Notes: generated from the sequence alone by a model not told the origin. A stretch of DNA of 64,000 nt from Arthrobacter sp. CAN_C5 (GCF_017875735.1 NZ_JAGGMZ010000001.1:3286001-3350000); one strand, 5' to 3'; counted from the stretch's first letter, positions 19,002 through 27,344 are shown. Made by a program: numbers and translations.

Positions 19002-19795
19002 GCGCGGCCCGGCATGAAGCGTTGCCGGAAGAACCTGTTCATCCGCTCCACCATGCCTTTGGACTCCGGATCCCGCGGTGGAAGCAATCGAACTTCCAAA
19101 CCCAGAGACCCAGCGAAAGCGGCCACTGGCTCCGTGGGCTGGCGACGGCCGATACCGGATTCGTTATCCCACAACAGGCGCGCCGGGACCGCTTGCGCGT
19201 GCTGGATCAGTGCCCACATCCCGCCAAGTAAGTCAGGGGTTGTCCGGGAGGGCAGCCTCCGGGCCTGGATGAATCCCGAGAACGCCGAAGTCATCACCAG
19301 CACCGGCGGCGTATCGTGCTGGCCCTCGCCTACGGGCAACGGCTCATGCGGGAACCACAAATCGCATTGGATCTGGAAGCCCGGTAAGTGGACCAGCCGG
19401 TCCGCGGGGTCCCGCGGCGCGTACTCAGGCTGCAGCGCGGCGACCTTCGACCGGAACAGTGACGACGAACCCGACCATCCCACCCGCTCCGCGAGCGTCG
19501 ATGCTGGCATCGTCGGTGTCTTCACCAACAACTCCCGCACCCTCGGTGCGAACGCGTCGAAACTCGACACCCCGGACGCCCGCTGATACTTCGGCACCCG
19601 ATCCGATGCCAACGCCCGATCCACTGTTCCGCGGGAAACCCCCACGATCCTGCCGATCTCACGCTTCGAGTGCTGACCCGTCGAAAACAGGTGGCGTATC
19701 TTCGCCCAATCATCCAAATTTGATCACCTTCCATCATGGTCGGTGGCCCTATTTTGAGTTGGCGTTCCTGCCCCAACTTTGGGCTGGCGTCAACA
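19002..19795 (-). mobile_element. 3'-truncated IS21-family element (istA only)
   Basis: From 19717 downward the minus strand encodes an IstA transposase: HTH (SKREIGRIVGVSRGTVDRAL), catalytic core (IQCDLWFPHEPLP, LLWDNESGIG, SKGMVERMNRFFRQRFMPGR), then breaks near 19002, where the recombinase remnant begins. The C-terminus and istB are gone. The outer end is visible at 19795 reading TGTTGACGCCAGCCCAAAG, with repeated CGCCAxCxCAAA units as expected for IS21 termini. Confidence 0.8.
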
Positions 19796-20010
19796 TTCAC
19801 GTGAGTACGACCCACCTGCCGATGAGTTTTACCGAAAGCAGAACTACATCCCGGCTGGGGGAAGCGCGGGACACTATAGCCACTTGATGGGACGGCACCT
19901 GGTTTAGTGGCGAAATCGTGTACTTCAGAGAATCTCTTGATCCCCACTTGTGGAAGTGTCGCCTCCATTGCTGGGATAAGCGAGTCTTCCTCCTAGAGCA
20001 GGAATCAAGG
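19796..20010. other. Gene-poor gap with a possible gene tail
   Basis: On the plus strand, from the IS21 end, about 35 codons read like protein (YDPPADEFYRKQNYIPAGGS ... LMGRHLV, then stop). This may be the 3' end of a gene cut by the truncated IS21 element. The minus strand is also open here, so the assignment is uncertain. No family is recognised and nothing else is evident. Confidence 0.25.
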
Positions 20011-20164
20011 GTCACATGTCAGCGGCCATGAAAAACTGCCCATAGGCGGCCACGGAATTGCCCACTGATGGCCAGTAAAACTGCCCGCCGGTGGCCATGG
20101 GATCTGCCCACTTCTTTACTGGATTGACCGCGCTTGCGCGGCGGGAGCCTCTTCCCGGGGTTTG

Positions 20165-21751
20165 ATGACGGTGTCTAGTCGCACCAAAGTCGCCCGGGAA
20201 GAGGCCCAATTGAAGTCTGACGGAGAAATCATGGAAATACTTGCTGCTTATGATCTGACCGGGTCGTTGCGCGCTGCCGCGGAGCTTACGGGCTGTTCGC
20301 ATCACACGGTCGCCCGGCACGTTGAGGCCCGTGACGCGGGCCAGCCAATGGCCGAGCCGGTCTACCGGGGCCGTGTCACTGATGCGTTCCTGCCCAAGAT
20401 CGAGGAATGGGTTGAGGCCTCCAAGGGCAAGATCCGCGCCGACAAAGCCCACGACAAACTCCGGGCGCTGGGCTATGAGGGTTCGGAACGCTCGACCCGC
20501 CGTGCTGTCGCCCAGGTGCGGGCGGCGTGGCGGCTGGGTCATGTCCGGGTGCACCGGCCCTGGATCACCGAGCCGGGGATGTGGCTTCAGTACGATTTCG
20601 GCGACGGCCCCCTGATCGAGGGGAGGAAGACCGTGTTGTTCGTGGCATGGCTGGCGTGGTCGCGGTTCAGGATCGTGATCGCTTTGCGGGATCGGACGGC
20701 GCCGAGTGTGTTCGCGGCATTGGACCGTACCTTCCGTGTCCTGGGCGGCGCGCCGACCTATGTCCTGACCGATAACGAGAAGACGGTGACGGTGTCCCAT
20801 GTTGCCGGGGTCCCGGTGCGTAACCAGCAGACCGTGGACTTCGCCCGCCACTACGGTGTGACAGTGTTGACCTGCCAGCCGGCGGATCCTGCCTCCAAGG
20901 GCGGCGTGGAGGCATCGGTGAGGGTCGCTAAAGCCGACATCGTCCCCAAAGACACGAATCTGCGGGCCGAATACGCCTCCTTCGCGGAGATCGAAGCGGC
21001 GTGCCAAGTGTTCATGGACGAGGTCAACCATCGTGAGCACCGTGCCACCCGCCGCAAACCAGCGGTGATGCTAGCCGAGGAAGCACCCCGGCTGCACCGG
21101 ATCCCGGACACCGCGCACACGGTCGCGTTCGGGCTCTCCCGGACGGTGCCGGAGAACACGCCGATGGTCACCTTCGAAAACGGCCAGTACTCCGTCCCGG
21201 CAGCCCTGCTCGGCGCGCGCGTATTCGTGCGCAGCCACGGCGCCGGACCCGGTGAGCAGGTCATCATCGTCCATCACGGCAGCGCCGGCCCGGTGGAAAT
21301 CGCCCGGCACCAGCGGGCCCGCCCGGGCAGCCCCGCGATCAACGACGCCCACTTCCCTGATCACCGGCCGAAGATCCCAGGCGATTACGCGGTCAAGGCC
21401 CGCAGCGCCGCGGAGGCGGAGTTCCTTGGCATCGGGGACGGCGCCCGCGCGTGGCTGCTCGAAGCCGCCGCGGCGGGCACGGCGCGGATGAACGTGAAGA
21501 TGGCCGAAGCGGTGGCCTTGGCGAAGATCGCCGGGCAGGCCGACGTCGATCAGGCGTTGGGGACCGCGGCCGTCCATGGCCGCTTCGCGCACAAAGACCT
21601 GGCCTCAATCCTGACCGCCGGGGGCGCCCGCACCACGACCCACGCCGCGGACGAAACCCGGTCCTTGACCCAGGGCACGGCCGGGTGGGCGGCCATCGGA
21701 CGTCCCCCCGGTGCCGGCCGTGGTGAGACCGGACTGGAGGAAAGCGCATGA
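20165..21751 (+). CDS. istA: IS21-family transposase IstA
   Basis: About 528 residues: N-terminal helix-turn-helix regions (SLRAAAELTGCSHHTVARHV), DDE core (WLQYDFGDGP, YVLTDNEKTV, ASKGGVEASVR for the Glu) and a C-terminal beta region. ATG at 20165 or TTG at 20162 starts it. The stop overlaps istB by four bases, the normal IS21 arrangement. Confidence 0.93.
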   Translation: MTVSSRTKVAREEAQLKSDGEIMEILAAYDLTGSLRAAAELTGCSHHTVARHVEARDAGQPMAEPVYRGRVTDAFLPKIEEWVEASKGKIRADKAHDKLRALGYEGSERSTRRAVAQVRAAWRLGHVRVHRPWITEPGMWLQYDFGDGPLIEGRKTVLFVAWLAWSRFRIVIALRDRTAPSVFAALDRTFRVLGGAPTYVLTDNEKTVTVSHVAGVPVRNQQTVDFARHYGVTVLTCQPADPASKGGVEASVRVAKADIVPKDTNLRAEYASFAEIEAACQVFMDEVNHREHRATRRKPAVMLAEEAPRLHRIPDTAHTVAFGLSRTVPENTPMVTFENGQYSVPAALLGARVFVRSHGAGPGEQVIIVHHGSAGPVEIARHQRARPGSPAINDAHFPDHRPKIPGDYAVKARSAAEAEFLGIGDGARAWLLEAAAAGTARMNVKMAEAVALAKIAGQADVDQALGTAAVHGRFAHKDLASILTAGGARTTTHAADETRSLTQGTAGWAAIGRPPGAGRGETGLEESA

Positions 21752-22527
21752 GCCCGGTCCCGGTCACCGCGCCCGTCCTGCCGGCGGACCTGGAGGCGCT
21801 GATGCGGCAGCTGAAGATGCCCTACGCGCGGGCTCTGGCACCGGAGTTGATCGCGACCGCCCGTGCGCAACGCTGGGAACCGGCCGAGGTCATCAAGGCC
21901 CTCTTCACCGAGGAAGTCGCTGGCCGGTCCCGGTCCATGCTCGCCACCAGGCGTAAAGCCGCAGGGTTCCCGACCGGGAAGACCTTCGGCACCTGGGATC
22001 CCGCCGCGTCCTCAGTCCCGCTACCGACGCAGCAGGCGCTGCGGACACTGGAATGGATCGGGCGCAAGGAAAACGTTGTCATTTGCGGGCCCTCCGGCAC
22101 CGGGAAAACGTTCTTCCTTGAAGCCCTCGGGCAGCAGGCCGTCGAGGCCGGCATGCGTGTGGCATGGTTCCGCCTTGAAGACCTCGGCGCGCTGATGCGC
22201 GCGCACCGCTCCGACGACAGCGTCACGAAAGTGGTCGCCAGGATCCTGCGCGCGGATTTAGTGGTGGTCGATGACATAGGGCTCCTGCCTGTCGGGACCG
22301 ATGCCGCCGAGGGCCTCTACCGCCTTGTTGACGCAGCCTATGAGAAACGCTCCATCGCGGTCTCCTCGAATCTGCATCCCGCGGGCTTCGACGAGCTCAT
22401 GCCCAAAACCCTCGCCACCGCGACGGTCGACCGGCTGCTGCACCACGCACACGTCTGCCAAACCACCGGGGAATCGATCCGCCTCAGCCAAGCCCTGGCC
22501 GGACAAGGAGTCACGCCAATGAGCTAA
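21748..22527 (+). CDS. istB: IS21-family helper ATPase IstB
   Basis: A 259-residue AAA+ ATPase: Walker A GPSGTGKT, Walker B VVVDDIGLLPVG, and the sensor region ISVSSNLHP-like (IAVSSNLHPAGFDE). It works with IstA in target capture and strand transfer. Start ATG lies within the istA stop (ATGA). Confidence 0.95.
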   Translation: MSPVPVTAPVLPADLEALMRQLKMPYARALAPELIATARAQRWEPAEVIKALFTEEVAGRSRSMLATRRKAAGFPTGKTFGTWDPAASSVPLPTQQALRTLEWIGRKENVVICGPSGTGKTFFLEALGQQAVEAGMRVAWFRLEDLGALMRAHRSDDSVTKVVARILRADLVVVDDIGLLPVGTDAAEGLYRLVDAAYEKRSIAVSSNLHPAGFDELMPKTLATATVDRLLHHAHVCQTTGESIRLSQALAGQGVTPMS

Positions 22528-22768
22528 ACAAATCCCGAACATGGCCAACGCCGCCGAATACCCGGTGGGCAGATCCAATGGCCATGACCGGGCAGTTTTC
22601 ATGGCCACCAGCGGGCAGTAATGCTGGCCGCCCGTGGGCAGCTTTAACTGGCCCTTGACAGTCACACAGCATACGGTGACGATTGTGTGCCCGCACCGCG
22701 CCCCAGTTGCTCTTGAGGCTGAGAAGCAATCCATGCCAGTAGAAAGAACAACTCAATCACCGAGAAGA

Positions 22769-22781
22769 GTGAACTGTTCAC
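22769..22781. promoter_or_regulatory. Palindrome upstream of the EVE/HNH gene
   Basis: GTGAACTGTTCAC is a perfect 13-bp palindrome (6-bp arms, one central base) 81 bp before the nuclease ATG, in the 195-bp gap after the IS21 copy. It could be an operator. No matching regulator is in the window. Confidence 0.35.
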
Positions 22782-22861
22782 GCATACGTGTATACCCCCG
22801 GATAGAATCAGCTCAACCCGGCTCGCGATGGAGCCCCGGTTGATCCAAAGGGGAAGTATTA

Positions 22862-23767
22862 ATGGTCGAATACTGGTGGGCTAGCCAAAACGCGAATTAC
22901 CCGAAGGTCATCGAATTGGGGACCCTTTGGACTTGTCCGCGAGAAAATGGAAGCGTCGATAGCAGCCGGGGCATGATCAAATCCCTGAAGCCCGGGGACA
23001 TTGTCTTTCATCACTACAAAAGCTATCTGCGGGCTGTAAGCCGAGTGACGGAGTCATGGGTACCCTGGGTGCGCCCGGAGGGATACCCCAAGGTCTACAT
23101 GAAGGAAGGCGACGACGGCTGGCTTGTCACTGTTGACCCGATCCGAACCGACTTCATGCTGCACTACGAGCGTGTTGCTGAGCTTATTCGGATAGGTGCC
23201 GAAGCCCCATTGAACATCCTGGGCCGGCCACAGCAGAAATACCTATCCGCGCTTTCGGAAGAAGACGGACTGGCACTATTGACCGAGCTCGATCTACCGG
23301 CTTCGGGTCCCAACACTCAGGGTCTCTTCGGTCGTCCGGACGAATACTGGGGCGGTGGGGAAACCAATGAGATGTCCTTGGGTGAAGTACGGCGGGAGCA
23401 GTCGGACCTGCGCCGTCATCTGCTACAGGGTCGGACTGTAGCGCCCTGCTCGCTCTGCGGTGAGGCGCGGCCCTCCCGACTGCTGATCGCTGGCCACATC
23501 AAGCCGCGCAGCAAATGCACTGAGGGAGAACGTAAGGACTTCCGATCAGTGGCCATGCTCGTCTGCAGCCTGGGCTGCGACGCGCTGTTCGGCTGGGGAT
23601 ACATCATCGTGGATCCTACTGGTCGTGTGTGCCCCGGGATCCGCGCTGAAACCAAGGAGGTCCAAGCGGCAGTTGATCTGCTTGTTGGCAAGTCGTGCAC
23701 TGTCCACAACGAGCACACGGCACCAAACTTCGCTGCTCACGCGGACCTGACAGCAGTACATTCGTAA
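22862..23767 (+). CDS. EVE-like/HNH putative modification-dependent endonuclease
   Basis: 301 residues. The N-terminal ~130 residues look like a PUA/EVE-type pocket domain (YWWASQNANYPKVI, IKSLKPGDIVFHHYKSYLRA, VSRVTESW), the fold that reads modified bases. The C-terminus is an HNH nuclease: CSLC near 196, AGHIKPRSKC near 215, then CSLGCDALFGWGYIIVD. EVE-HNH fusions are known type IV-like enzymes that cut DNA with modified cytosine, so an anti-phage role is likely. GGGGAAG seven bases before ATG supports the start. It lies immediately beside an IS21 copy in the accessory region. Confidence 0.75.
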   Translation: MVEYWWASQNANYPKVIELGTLWTCPRENGSVDSSRGMIKSLKPGDIVFHHYKSYLRAVSRVTESWVPWVRPEGYPKVYMKEGDDGWLVTVDPIRTDFMLHYERVAELIRIGAEAPLNILGRPQQKYLSALSEEDGLALLTELDLPASGPNTQGLFGRPDEYWGGGETNEMSLGEVRREQSDLRRHLLQGRTVAPCSLCGEARPSRLLIAGHIKPRSKCTEGERKDFRSVAMLVCSLGCDALFGWGYIIVDPTGRVCPGIRAETKEVQAAVDLLVGKSCTVHNEHTAPNFAAHADLTAVHS

Positions 23768-24212
23768 AGCAGGCAGCGGGCAACTCTCGCTACTATTCGT
23801 TTCATAGGCCGAGGAACCGGGTCGCGATGACCCTTTCCTCCTTTACCCACCGTTCGAAGCGTTCCGTCTGAGTTGACTCGGTGCCACCAAGATCACGGCA
23901 GCGCACCCCAAGTGTGGGGCACGAATCTAAATTCCATCAGTCTCCATAAAAAAGAGGGCCTAGACAACCGAATCTGCCTCGGGGGTATGCTCAAACCATA
24001 GAATGTCAGCCCGACCCAGGCCATTGTCATGCGCTCGAAAGCATCAGCAGGGACCGCTAAATGGCCCAGGCTGTTTGATCGGGAAAGCCCTGTGCGCGAC
24101 AAAACGCGCTGAGAGGATTAGAACGTCCGCGTCGCGTCCGAGGGTATCGACGCTTCGCGCGATACTCTCAACAGATTCGGCATTGCTGCAGAAGAACCGG
24201 AAAGGAGCCCTT
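23768..24212. other. 445-bp gap upstream of the PRTase-like gene
   Basis: No convincing gene on either strand. Near its end is a strong hairpin (24140-24169) and the ribosome site of the next gene. The middle has A-rich and GC-poor patches unlike the flanking coding DNA. A promoter is expected here but I cannot place it with confidence. Confidence 0.4.
24140..24169. promoter_or_regulatory. Hairpin or operator before the PRTase-like gene
   Basis: GAGGGTATCG pairs with CGATACTCTC (one G-T wobble) around an inner CGC-TTC-GCG, giving a 13-pair stem with a single bulge, 44 bp before the GTG start. No T-run follows, so an operator or mRNA leader structure is more likely than a terminator. Confidence 0.45.
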
Positions 24213-24662
24213 GTGGACCTTGTAGGCATTATTAACCGCGGCTCAGAAGTTGTTCTGGAGAACAATGCCGCGAACCATCTGCGACGCTGCGCTGAGGCTC
24301 TCGTTAGTGCGGCCTCTGCATACGAAGGTTTCGGCGTAGTGGCGGCCAGTCCTCAGGCTGAGCGAGTCCTCGGGGCCGCGATGATGCTGGCTCCGAAGAT
24401 GCACGGGTACAGTGATGGCCCCTCCATTGTCTTTGACATTAATTACGCGAGCGGGACCCTTCTGGCCCGCGCGGCGCGACGGTTGCGGGACCGTGGAAAC
24501 GCCTCACCGCTGATCGGCATCGTCCTCAATCCTTTGATCGACGCAAACACCGAGATCGTTGTCACCGAGCTTGATTGCGTACACGTAGAGTCCAGGAGAG
24601 CTCTCCTAAGGCAGAAGGACCAGTGCGGCGTAGACCGCGTCGCGATATTTGGGCGCGGATAA
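24213..24662 (+). CDS. Phosphoribosyltransferase-like protein, unassigned
   Basis: 149 residues. The core IVFDINYASGTLLARAARRL followed by GNASPLIGIVLNPL has the strand-loop-helix pattern of the PRPP-binding loop of type I phosphoribosyltransferases (normally VDDVxTTGxT), but the two acidic residues are reduced to one Asp, so catalysis is doubtful. GTG at 24213 is chosen because AAAGGAG sits five bases upstream. Its 3' end overlaps the convergent RuvC-like gene by 57 bp, so the two messages are antisense there. Function is unknown; the neighbours suggest a defence or signalling cassette. Confidence 0.6.
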   Translation: MDLVGIINRGSEVVLENNAANHLRRCAEALVSAASAYEGFGVVAASPQAERVLGAAMMLAPKMHGYSDGPSIVFDINYASGTLLARAARRLRDRGNASPLIGIVLNPLIDANTEIVVTELDCVHVESRRALLRQKDQCGVDRVAIFGRG

Positions 24663-25055
24663 AGTCGCCGCAGTAGCTTCCAATTCCACTTTCTTCTTCC
24701 CTGCAAGCGTCGCGAGCCCTTGAGCGTCTTTGGCCTCCACCCGGACGTCGGCGAACTCGTGCAGGACGAAGAGAAGGGCGCCCTCAGCGTGAGCCCGGTG
24801 GAATCCTGCGCGGTTCCTACGCGCAACTGGGGATGCGCCTGCAGTCTTTATCGCGACGGCTCCGAAAGTCAGTCCCGGAAGCCGTCCTTGGAGAAGCCGA
24901 GCCAGGTTAACCGCCTGTCGGCCGGGCTCGGTCTCCATCGTTTTGACGGTGAAGCTTTCGACTAAGGCTGGACCGGAAGGTAAAAGCTCGACAGCGGCAA
25001 CGTGGATCTTCGGACTCCCAGCGGCGGGATCAACGGAGATTCCCAACGTGCGCAT
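24606..25055 (-). CDS. RuvC/RNase H-fold-like protein, unassigned
   Basis: 149 residues. It begins MRTLGISVDPAAGSPKIHVAAV, an RNase H-like first strand with an Asp, and carries RNRAGFHRAHAEGALLFVLHEF followed by GKKKVELEATAATLSAPKYRDAVYAAL. That pattern (early Asp, basic linker, Lys-rich helix, terminal KxRDAxxAAL) resembles small RuvC-like predicted nucleases. Not all catalytic acids can be identified. It starts only 23 bp from the divergent kinase gene and overlaps the PRTase-like gene at the other end. Such tight packing suggests one functional cassette. Confidence 0.55.
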   Translation of the reverse strand: MRTLGISVDPAAGSPKIHVAAVELLPSGPALVESFTVKTMETEPGRQAVNLARLLQGRLPGLTFGAVAIKTAGASPVARRNRAGFHRAHAEGALLFVLHEFADVRVEAKDAQGLATLAGKKKVELEATAATLSAPKYRDAVYAALVLLP

Positions 25056-25078
25056 ACGCAGACCTTATCCTTTGGTAT
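25056..25078. promoter_or_regulatory. 23-bp divergent spacer with overlapping -10-like boxes
   Basis: The kinase GTG (25079) and RuvC-like ATG (25055) are separated by just 23 bp. Within it ACCTTATCCT holds TATCCT on the plus strand (25066-25071, seven bases before GTG) and TAAGGT on the minus strand (25067-25062, six bases before ATG). Both match the TAnnnT pattern at the distance expected for leaderless transcripts. No ribosome sites precede either start. Confidence 0.45.
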
Positions 25079-26128
25079 GTGAACCTGTCGAAGATTGTCC
25101 CCGGAACAACAATAGGCGACCGCTATGAGGTATTGGGGTACCTCGGTGGCGGGGCTGGAGGTTCTGTCTACGAGGCGCACGACCGACACCTCGATGCTGT
25201 GGTCGCGTTGAAGCTGCTCATTCCGGAAGAGGAAGGCACGGCAGGACCCTGGCGAGAAGCCCAACTGCTTCAACACCTCAAGTCGCGGTTCCTACTCGAC
25301 GTGCTGAACGCCGACGTGGAAATCAACAGCGACATCCGGTTCATCGTCACTCCGGTCATGAGTGGTGGCGATCTCGAAGGAATCGCCGAACCGCACGGGT
25401 TGCGGCCGTCAAAGGCAGCTGATCTGATTCAACAGATCGCCTCCGGGCTTGACCGCATCCATCGGGCTGGAATGGTTCATCGGGACGTCAAGCCTAGCAA
25501 CGCCCTAGTAGGGAGCGACGAGGCAGTTCTGGGTGACTTGGGCTTCTGCCACAACCTCGATGCCGAAGGAACAGCGCCACCAAACGGAACCTTTTGCACG
25601 GTTGCCCCCGAGGTACTCGGGCGGAATGGCAGATGCTCGCCAGCCACCGATGTTTACTCCCTTGCAGCGACGGCGTTCTATCTTCTCAGCGGGGAGTACC
25701 CGGTGGATCACCGGATTTCGAAGCAAGCACAGATGGATCTGATCGTCGCCGGCTCAATTCGAGAGCTCCGCACCGTAGCCCCGCATGTGTCGCGAGCCGT
25801 CGGGTCCGTCGTTCGGAAATCGCTCAACCCAGAACCGACATTGCGCCACCTGACCGCTACAGAATTCGGCAATTCCTTGGTGGGGGCAGTCCACGGCAGC
25901 CGGGATTGGTACCGCGTTAGGCATACTGGGCACTTACACTGCCTTTTGGGAGTGAGGCAGGGTTCTAAGCAGGAAGTTGCTGTCTGTTGCACGCAAATCG
26001 GCAACCAGCTGATCAAAGTCGGTGCGCGAATGGTGACAAGCGGACGTAGAGTTCCGAACAAGCCGGACATTTGCGTCTCCCCGGGGGAACTAACCGTGAC
26101 GTTGCAGCAGCTGACAGCGAGCCTCTGA
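25079..26128 (+). CDS. Cytosolic Ser/Thr protein kinase
   Basis: 349 residues. A Hanks-type kinase domain occupies about residues 12-265: glycine loop GGGAGGSVY (23-31), VALK Lys near 45, catalytic HRDVKPSN (134-141), metal-binding DLG in place of DFG (153-155), APE-like VAPEVLGRNG and TDVYSLAATAFYLLSGEYP. No membrane helix or PASTA repeats, unlike housekeeping PknA/B. The last ~80 residues are unassigned. Being divergent from a RuvC-like gene and next to nucleases suggests a defence kinase that phosphorylates host proteins on infection, as known for Stk2; this is inference. Confidence 0.82.
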   Translation: MNLSKIVPGTTIGDRYEVLGYLGGGAGGSVYEAHDRHLDAVVALKLLIPEEEGTAGPWREAQLLQHLKSRFLLDVLNADVEINSDIRFIVTPVMSGGDLEGIAEPHGLRPSKAADLIQQIASGLDRIHRAGMVHRDVKPSNALVGSDEAVLGDLGFCHNLDAEGTAPPNGTFCTVAPEVLGRNGRCSPATDVYSLAATAFYLLSGEYPVDHRISKQAQMDLIVAGSIRELRTVAPHVSRAVGSVVRKSLNPEPTLRHLTATEFGNSLVGAVHGSRDWYRVRHTGHLHCLLGVRQGSKQEVAVCCTQIGNQLIKVGARMVTSGRRVPNKPDICVSPGELTVTLQQLTASL

Positions 26129-26161
26129 TATTAAAGCCCACCGCTCGGCAGTGCTCGGACG

Positions 26162-26359
26162 TCAAAGTGTCAAGCAAACCTTCAGCAGTCCCGGAGTCCA
26201 CTCGTTGGACTCGGCGACGAGGGCACGCAACTCCTTCACGAACTGTCCCTGATTGGGGTGGGTTGTGCCTTCGCCTTCTTCCACGCGGACCCAGTCTTCG
26301 AACCGCTTGTAGATGAACTGGAAGGTTACGAAAATCATGAAGTCCTGAGCGTGGGTCAC
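26162..26359 (-). CDS. Small protein coupled to the PD-(D/E)XK nuclease
   Basis: A 65-residue frame starting GTG inside the nuclease stop (GTGA overlap). It has an aromatic N-terminal half (DFMIFVTFQFIYKRFEDW) and an acidic C-terminal half (QFVKELRALVAESNEW). No family recognised. The coupling and protein-like composition support it, but it could also be C-terminal sequence displaced by a frameshift in the upstream gene. Confidence 0.4.
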   Translation of the reverse strand: MTHAQDFMIFVTFQFIYKRFEDWVRVEEGEGTTHPNQGQFVKELRALVAESNEWTPGLLKVCLTL

Positions 26360-26994
26360 CCAGAACCGCCGGGTTCTCTTGTCAACGGGTGTCCGGCAGA
26401 TCGGTGATCTCTTCGGTATAGCAACGATGCAATAGACGGGTGTGACGGCTCTGTCCTGAGATGGAAGCCTTCTGCAACATCCTGGTCGTTACGACAGCAC
26501 GGGATGAGGTTGACGGAGTCTCCTCGCACGCCGTGACGGAACGTTGTGATCGATAGTCCCTCATCCAGCAACTCAAGGATGGTGGTAGCCGTTTCCCGTT
26601 GGACAGACCCCGCGATGACCATAAGCACCTGAGATTCATTCACTGTCTCTGGTAGCGGGTGGCCAAAGTGCCGTTGGAATGCCCCGACCAGAGCGGTCTT
26701 CAGCTGGCCGTCAGCGACAAGACGAATGATTCTCTCTCTGTCCAACTGCTTGATCGAGCGACGATAGCCGAGAATCTGCGTAATGGTGTCAGAAGCAGCT
26801 AAATCCCACTTCAGCTCGATGATGTAGATAACACCGGCCGAATTGATAGCGAGCAGATCGACGAGTCGTCCCCCTGTTCTCACCTCCTTGCCAATGACCA
26901 GCAAATCCAGTCCGGTAGGGGACAGATCAGCGAGTAAATATTCTTGTAGGTCCCTGTGGGACTGGATCCCGGTGCGCCCGCTGTGTGCGCTCAT
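26356..26994 (-). CDS. PD-(D/E)XK nuclease-like protein (NucS/DUF91 type)
   Basis: 212 residues. RLVDLLAIN (Asp46), then YIIELKW (Glu60, Lys62) and QILGYRR (Gln73, Tyr77) form the D...ExK...QxxxY signature shared by NucS-like and RecB-type nucleases. The N-terminal IQSHRDLQEYLLADL is also typical of this group. ATG at 26994 is chosen; the frame extends upstream but that part is unlike the family. It lies downstream of the kinase in convergent orientation. A DNA-cleaving role in defence is plausible. Confidence 0.72.
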   Translation of the reverse strand: MSAHSGRTGIQSHRDLQEYLLADLSPTGLDLLVIGKEVRTGGRLVDLLAINSAGVIYIIELKWDLAASDTITQILGYRRSIKQLDRERIIRLVADGQLKTALVGAFQRHFGHPLPETVNESQVLMVIAGSVQRETATTILELLDEGLSITTFRHGVRGDSVNLIPCCRNDQDVAEGFHLRTEPSHPSIASLLYRRDHRSAGHPLTREPGGSG

Positions 26995-27253
26995 TACAAG
27001 TGGTCCTATTCTTCGTCTAGTACCGAGCCGGATCCAGCTTGGGACATAAGTCCGCGTCAGACGCACGCTGGGCGCACCGAGCACATCGGACTACCAAATC
27101 CCGGAAGATCATTGGGCACACCGGGCATACCGAGCCCAACACCGATTGGTACCAGTGTGGACCATTTCGGTACCACCCCAAATCGTTGCCGCGGTTTGCA
27201 ATGGCAACCCCGGATCAATCTCTTGAGGAAAAATTCCCCTGACTTGGGAAAAT
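26995..27253. other. Gap between the nuclease gene and the tRNA fragment
   Basis: 259 bp without a credible gene on either strand. Composition is mixed, with short echoes such as GGTACCA repeated at about 27149 and 27169. The nuclease promoter should be here. Confidence 0.35.
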
Positions 27254-27288
27254 AAAGGAGCCAGACGTCTTAGACGTCTGGCTCCTTT
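27254..27288. terminator. Perfect hairpin terminator beyond the tRNA fragment
   Basis: AAAGGAGCCAGACGTCT and its exact complement flank a single central T (17-bp arms). On the minus strand the hairpin is followed by TTTATTTTCC, a good U-rich tail, so it would have ended the minus-strand tRNA transcript. Confidence 0.8.
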
Positions 27289-27302
27289 GTAACTACATTC
27301 GG

Positions 27303-27344
27303 TGGAGGAGCGGGGACTCGAACCCCGAACCCCCTGCTTACAAA
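27303..27344 (-). tRNA. 3' fragment of a tRNA, probably Thr (UGU)
   Basis: On the minus strand: an anticodon-loop-like TTTGTAA, the 3' stem GCAGG, a variable region, a T-arm CGGGG-TTCGAGT-CCCCG, the acceptor strand CTCCTCC, discriminator A and CC. The 5' half (acceptor GGAGGAG, D-arm, anticodon 5' stem CCTGC) is absent; a palindrome takes its place. A tRNA 3' half ending abruptly is what integration or excision at a tRNA gene leaves. The Thr identity rests on the loop TGT and is uncertain because CTTTGTAA also ends the hairpin next door. Confidence 0.6.

Larger units (their letters stand above)
20017..22660 (+). mobile_element. Complete IS21-family element with 6-bp target duplication
   Basis: 2644 bp, ends TGTCA...TGACA, flanked by GTCACA at 20011-20016 and 22661-22666. 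Each end carries four spaced copies of a GGCCA-n(5-7)-CTGCCC-like unit (for example GGCCATGAAAAACTGCCC), the multiple transposase sites typical of IS21. It encodes istA and istB overlapping by ATGA. It appears fully functional. Confidence 0.95.

Noticed and set aside
20017..20120. Regularly spaced repeats resembling a short CRISPR-like array
   Set aside because: They are imperfect, about 25 bp apart, mirrored at 22560-22660 and bounded by a target duplication, so they are IS21 terminal sites.
24003..24212. Longer N-terminus for the PRTase-like protein
   Set aside because: The extra codons are Arg/Ser-rich and a good ribosome site precedes GTG 24213.
27303..27344. Complete tRNA gene
   Set aside because: No D-arm, 5' acceptor strand or 5' anticodon stem can be found; a palindrome occupies their place.
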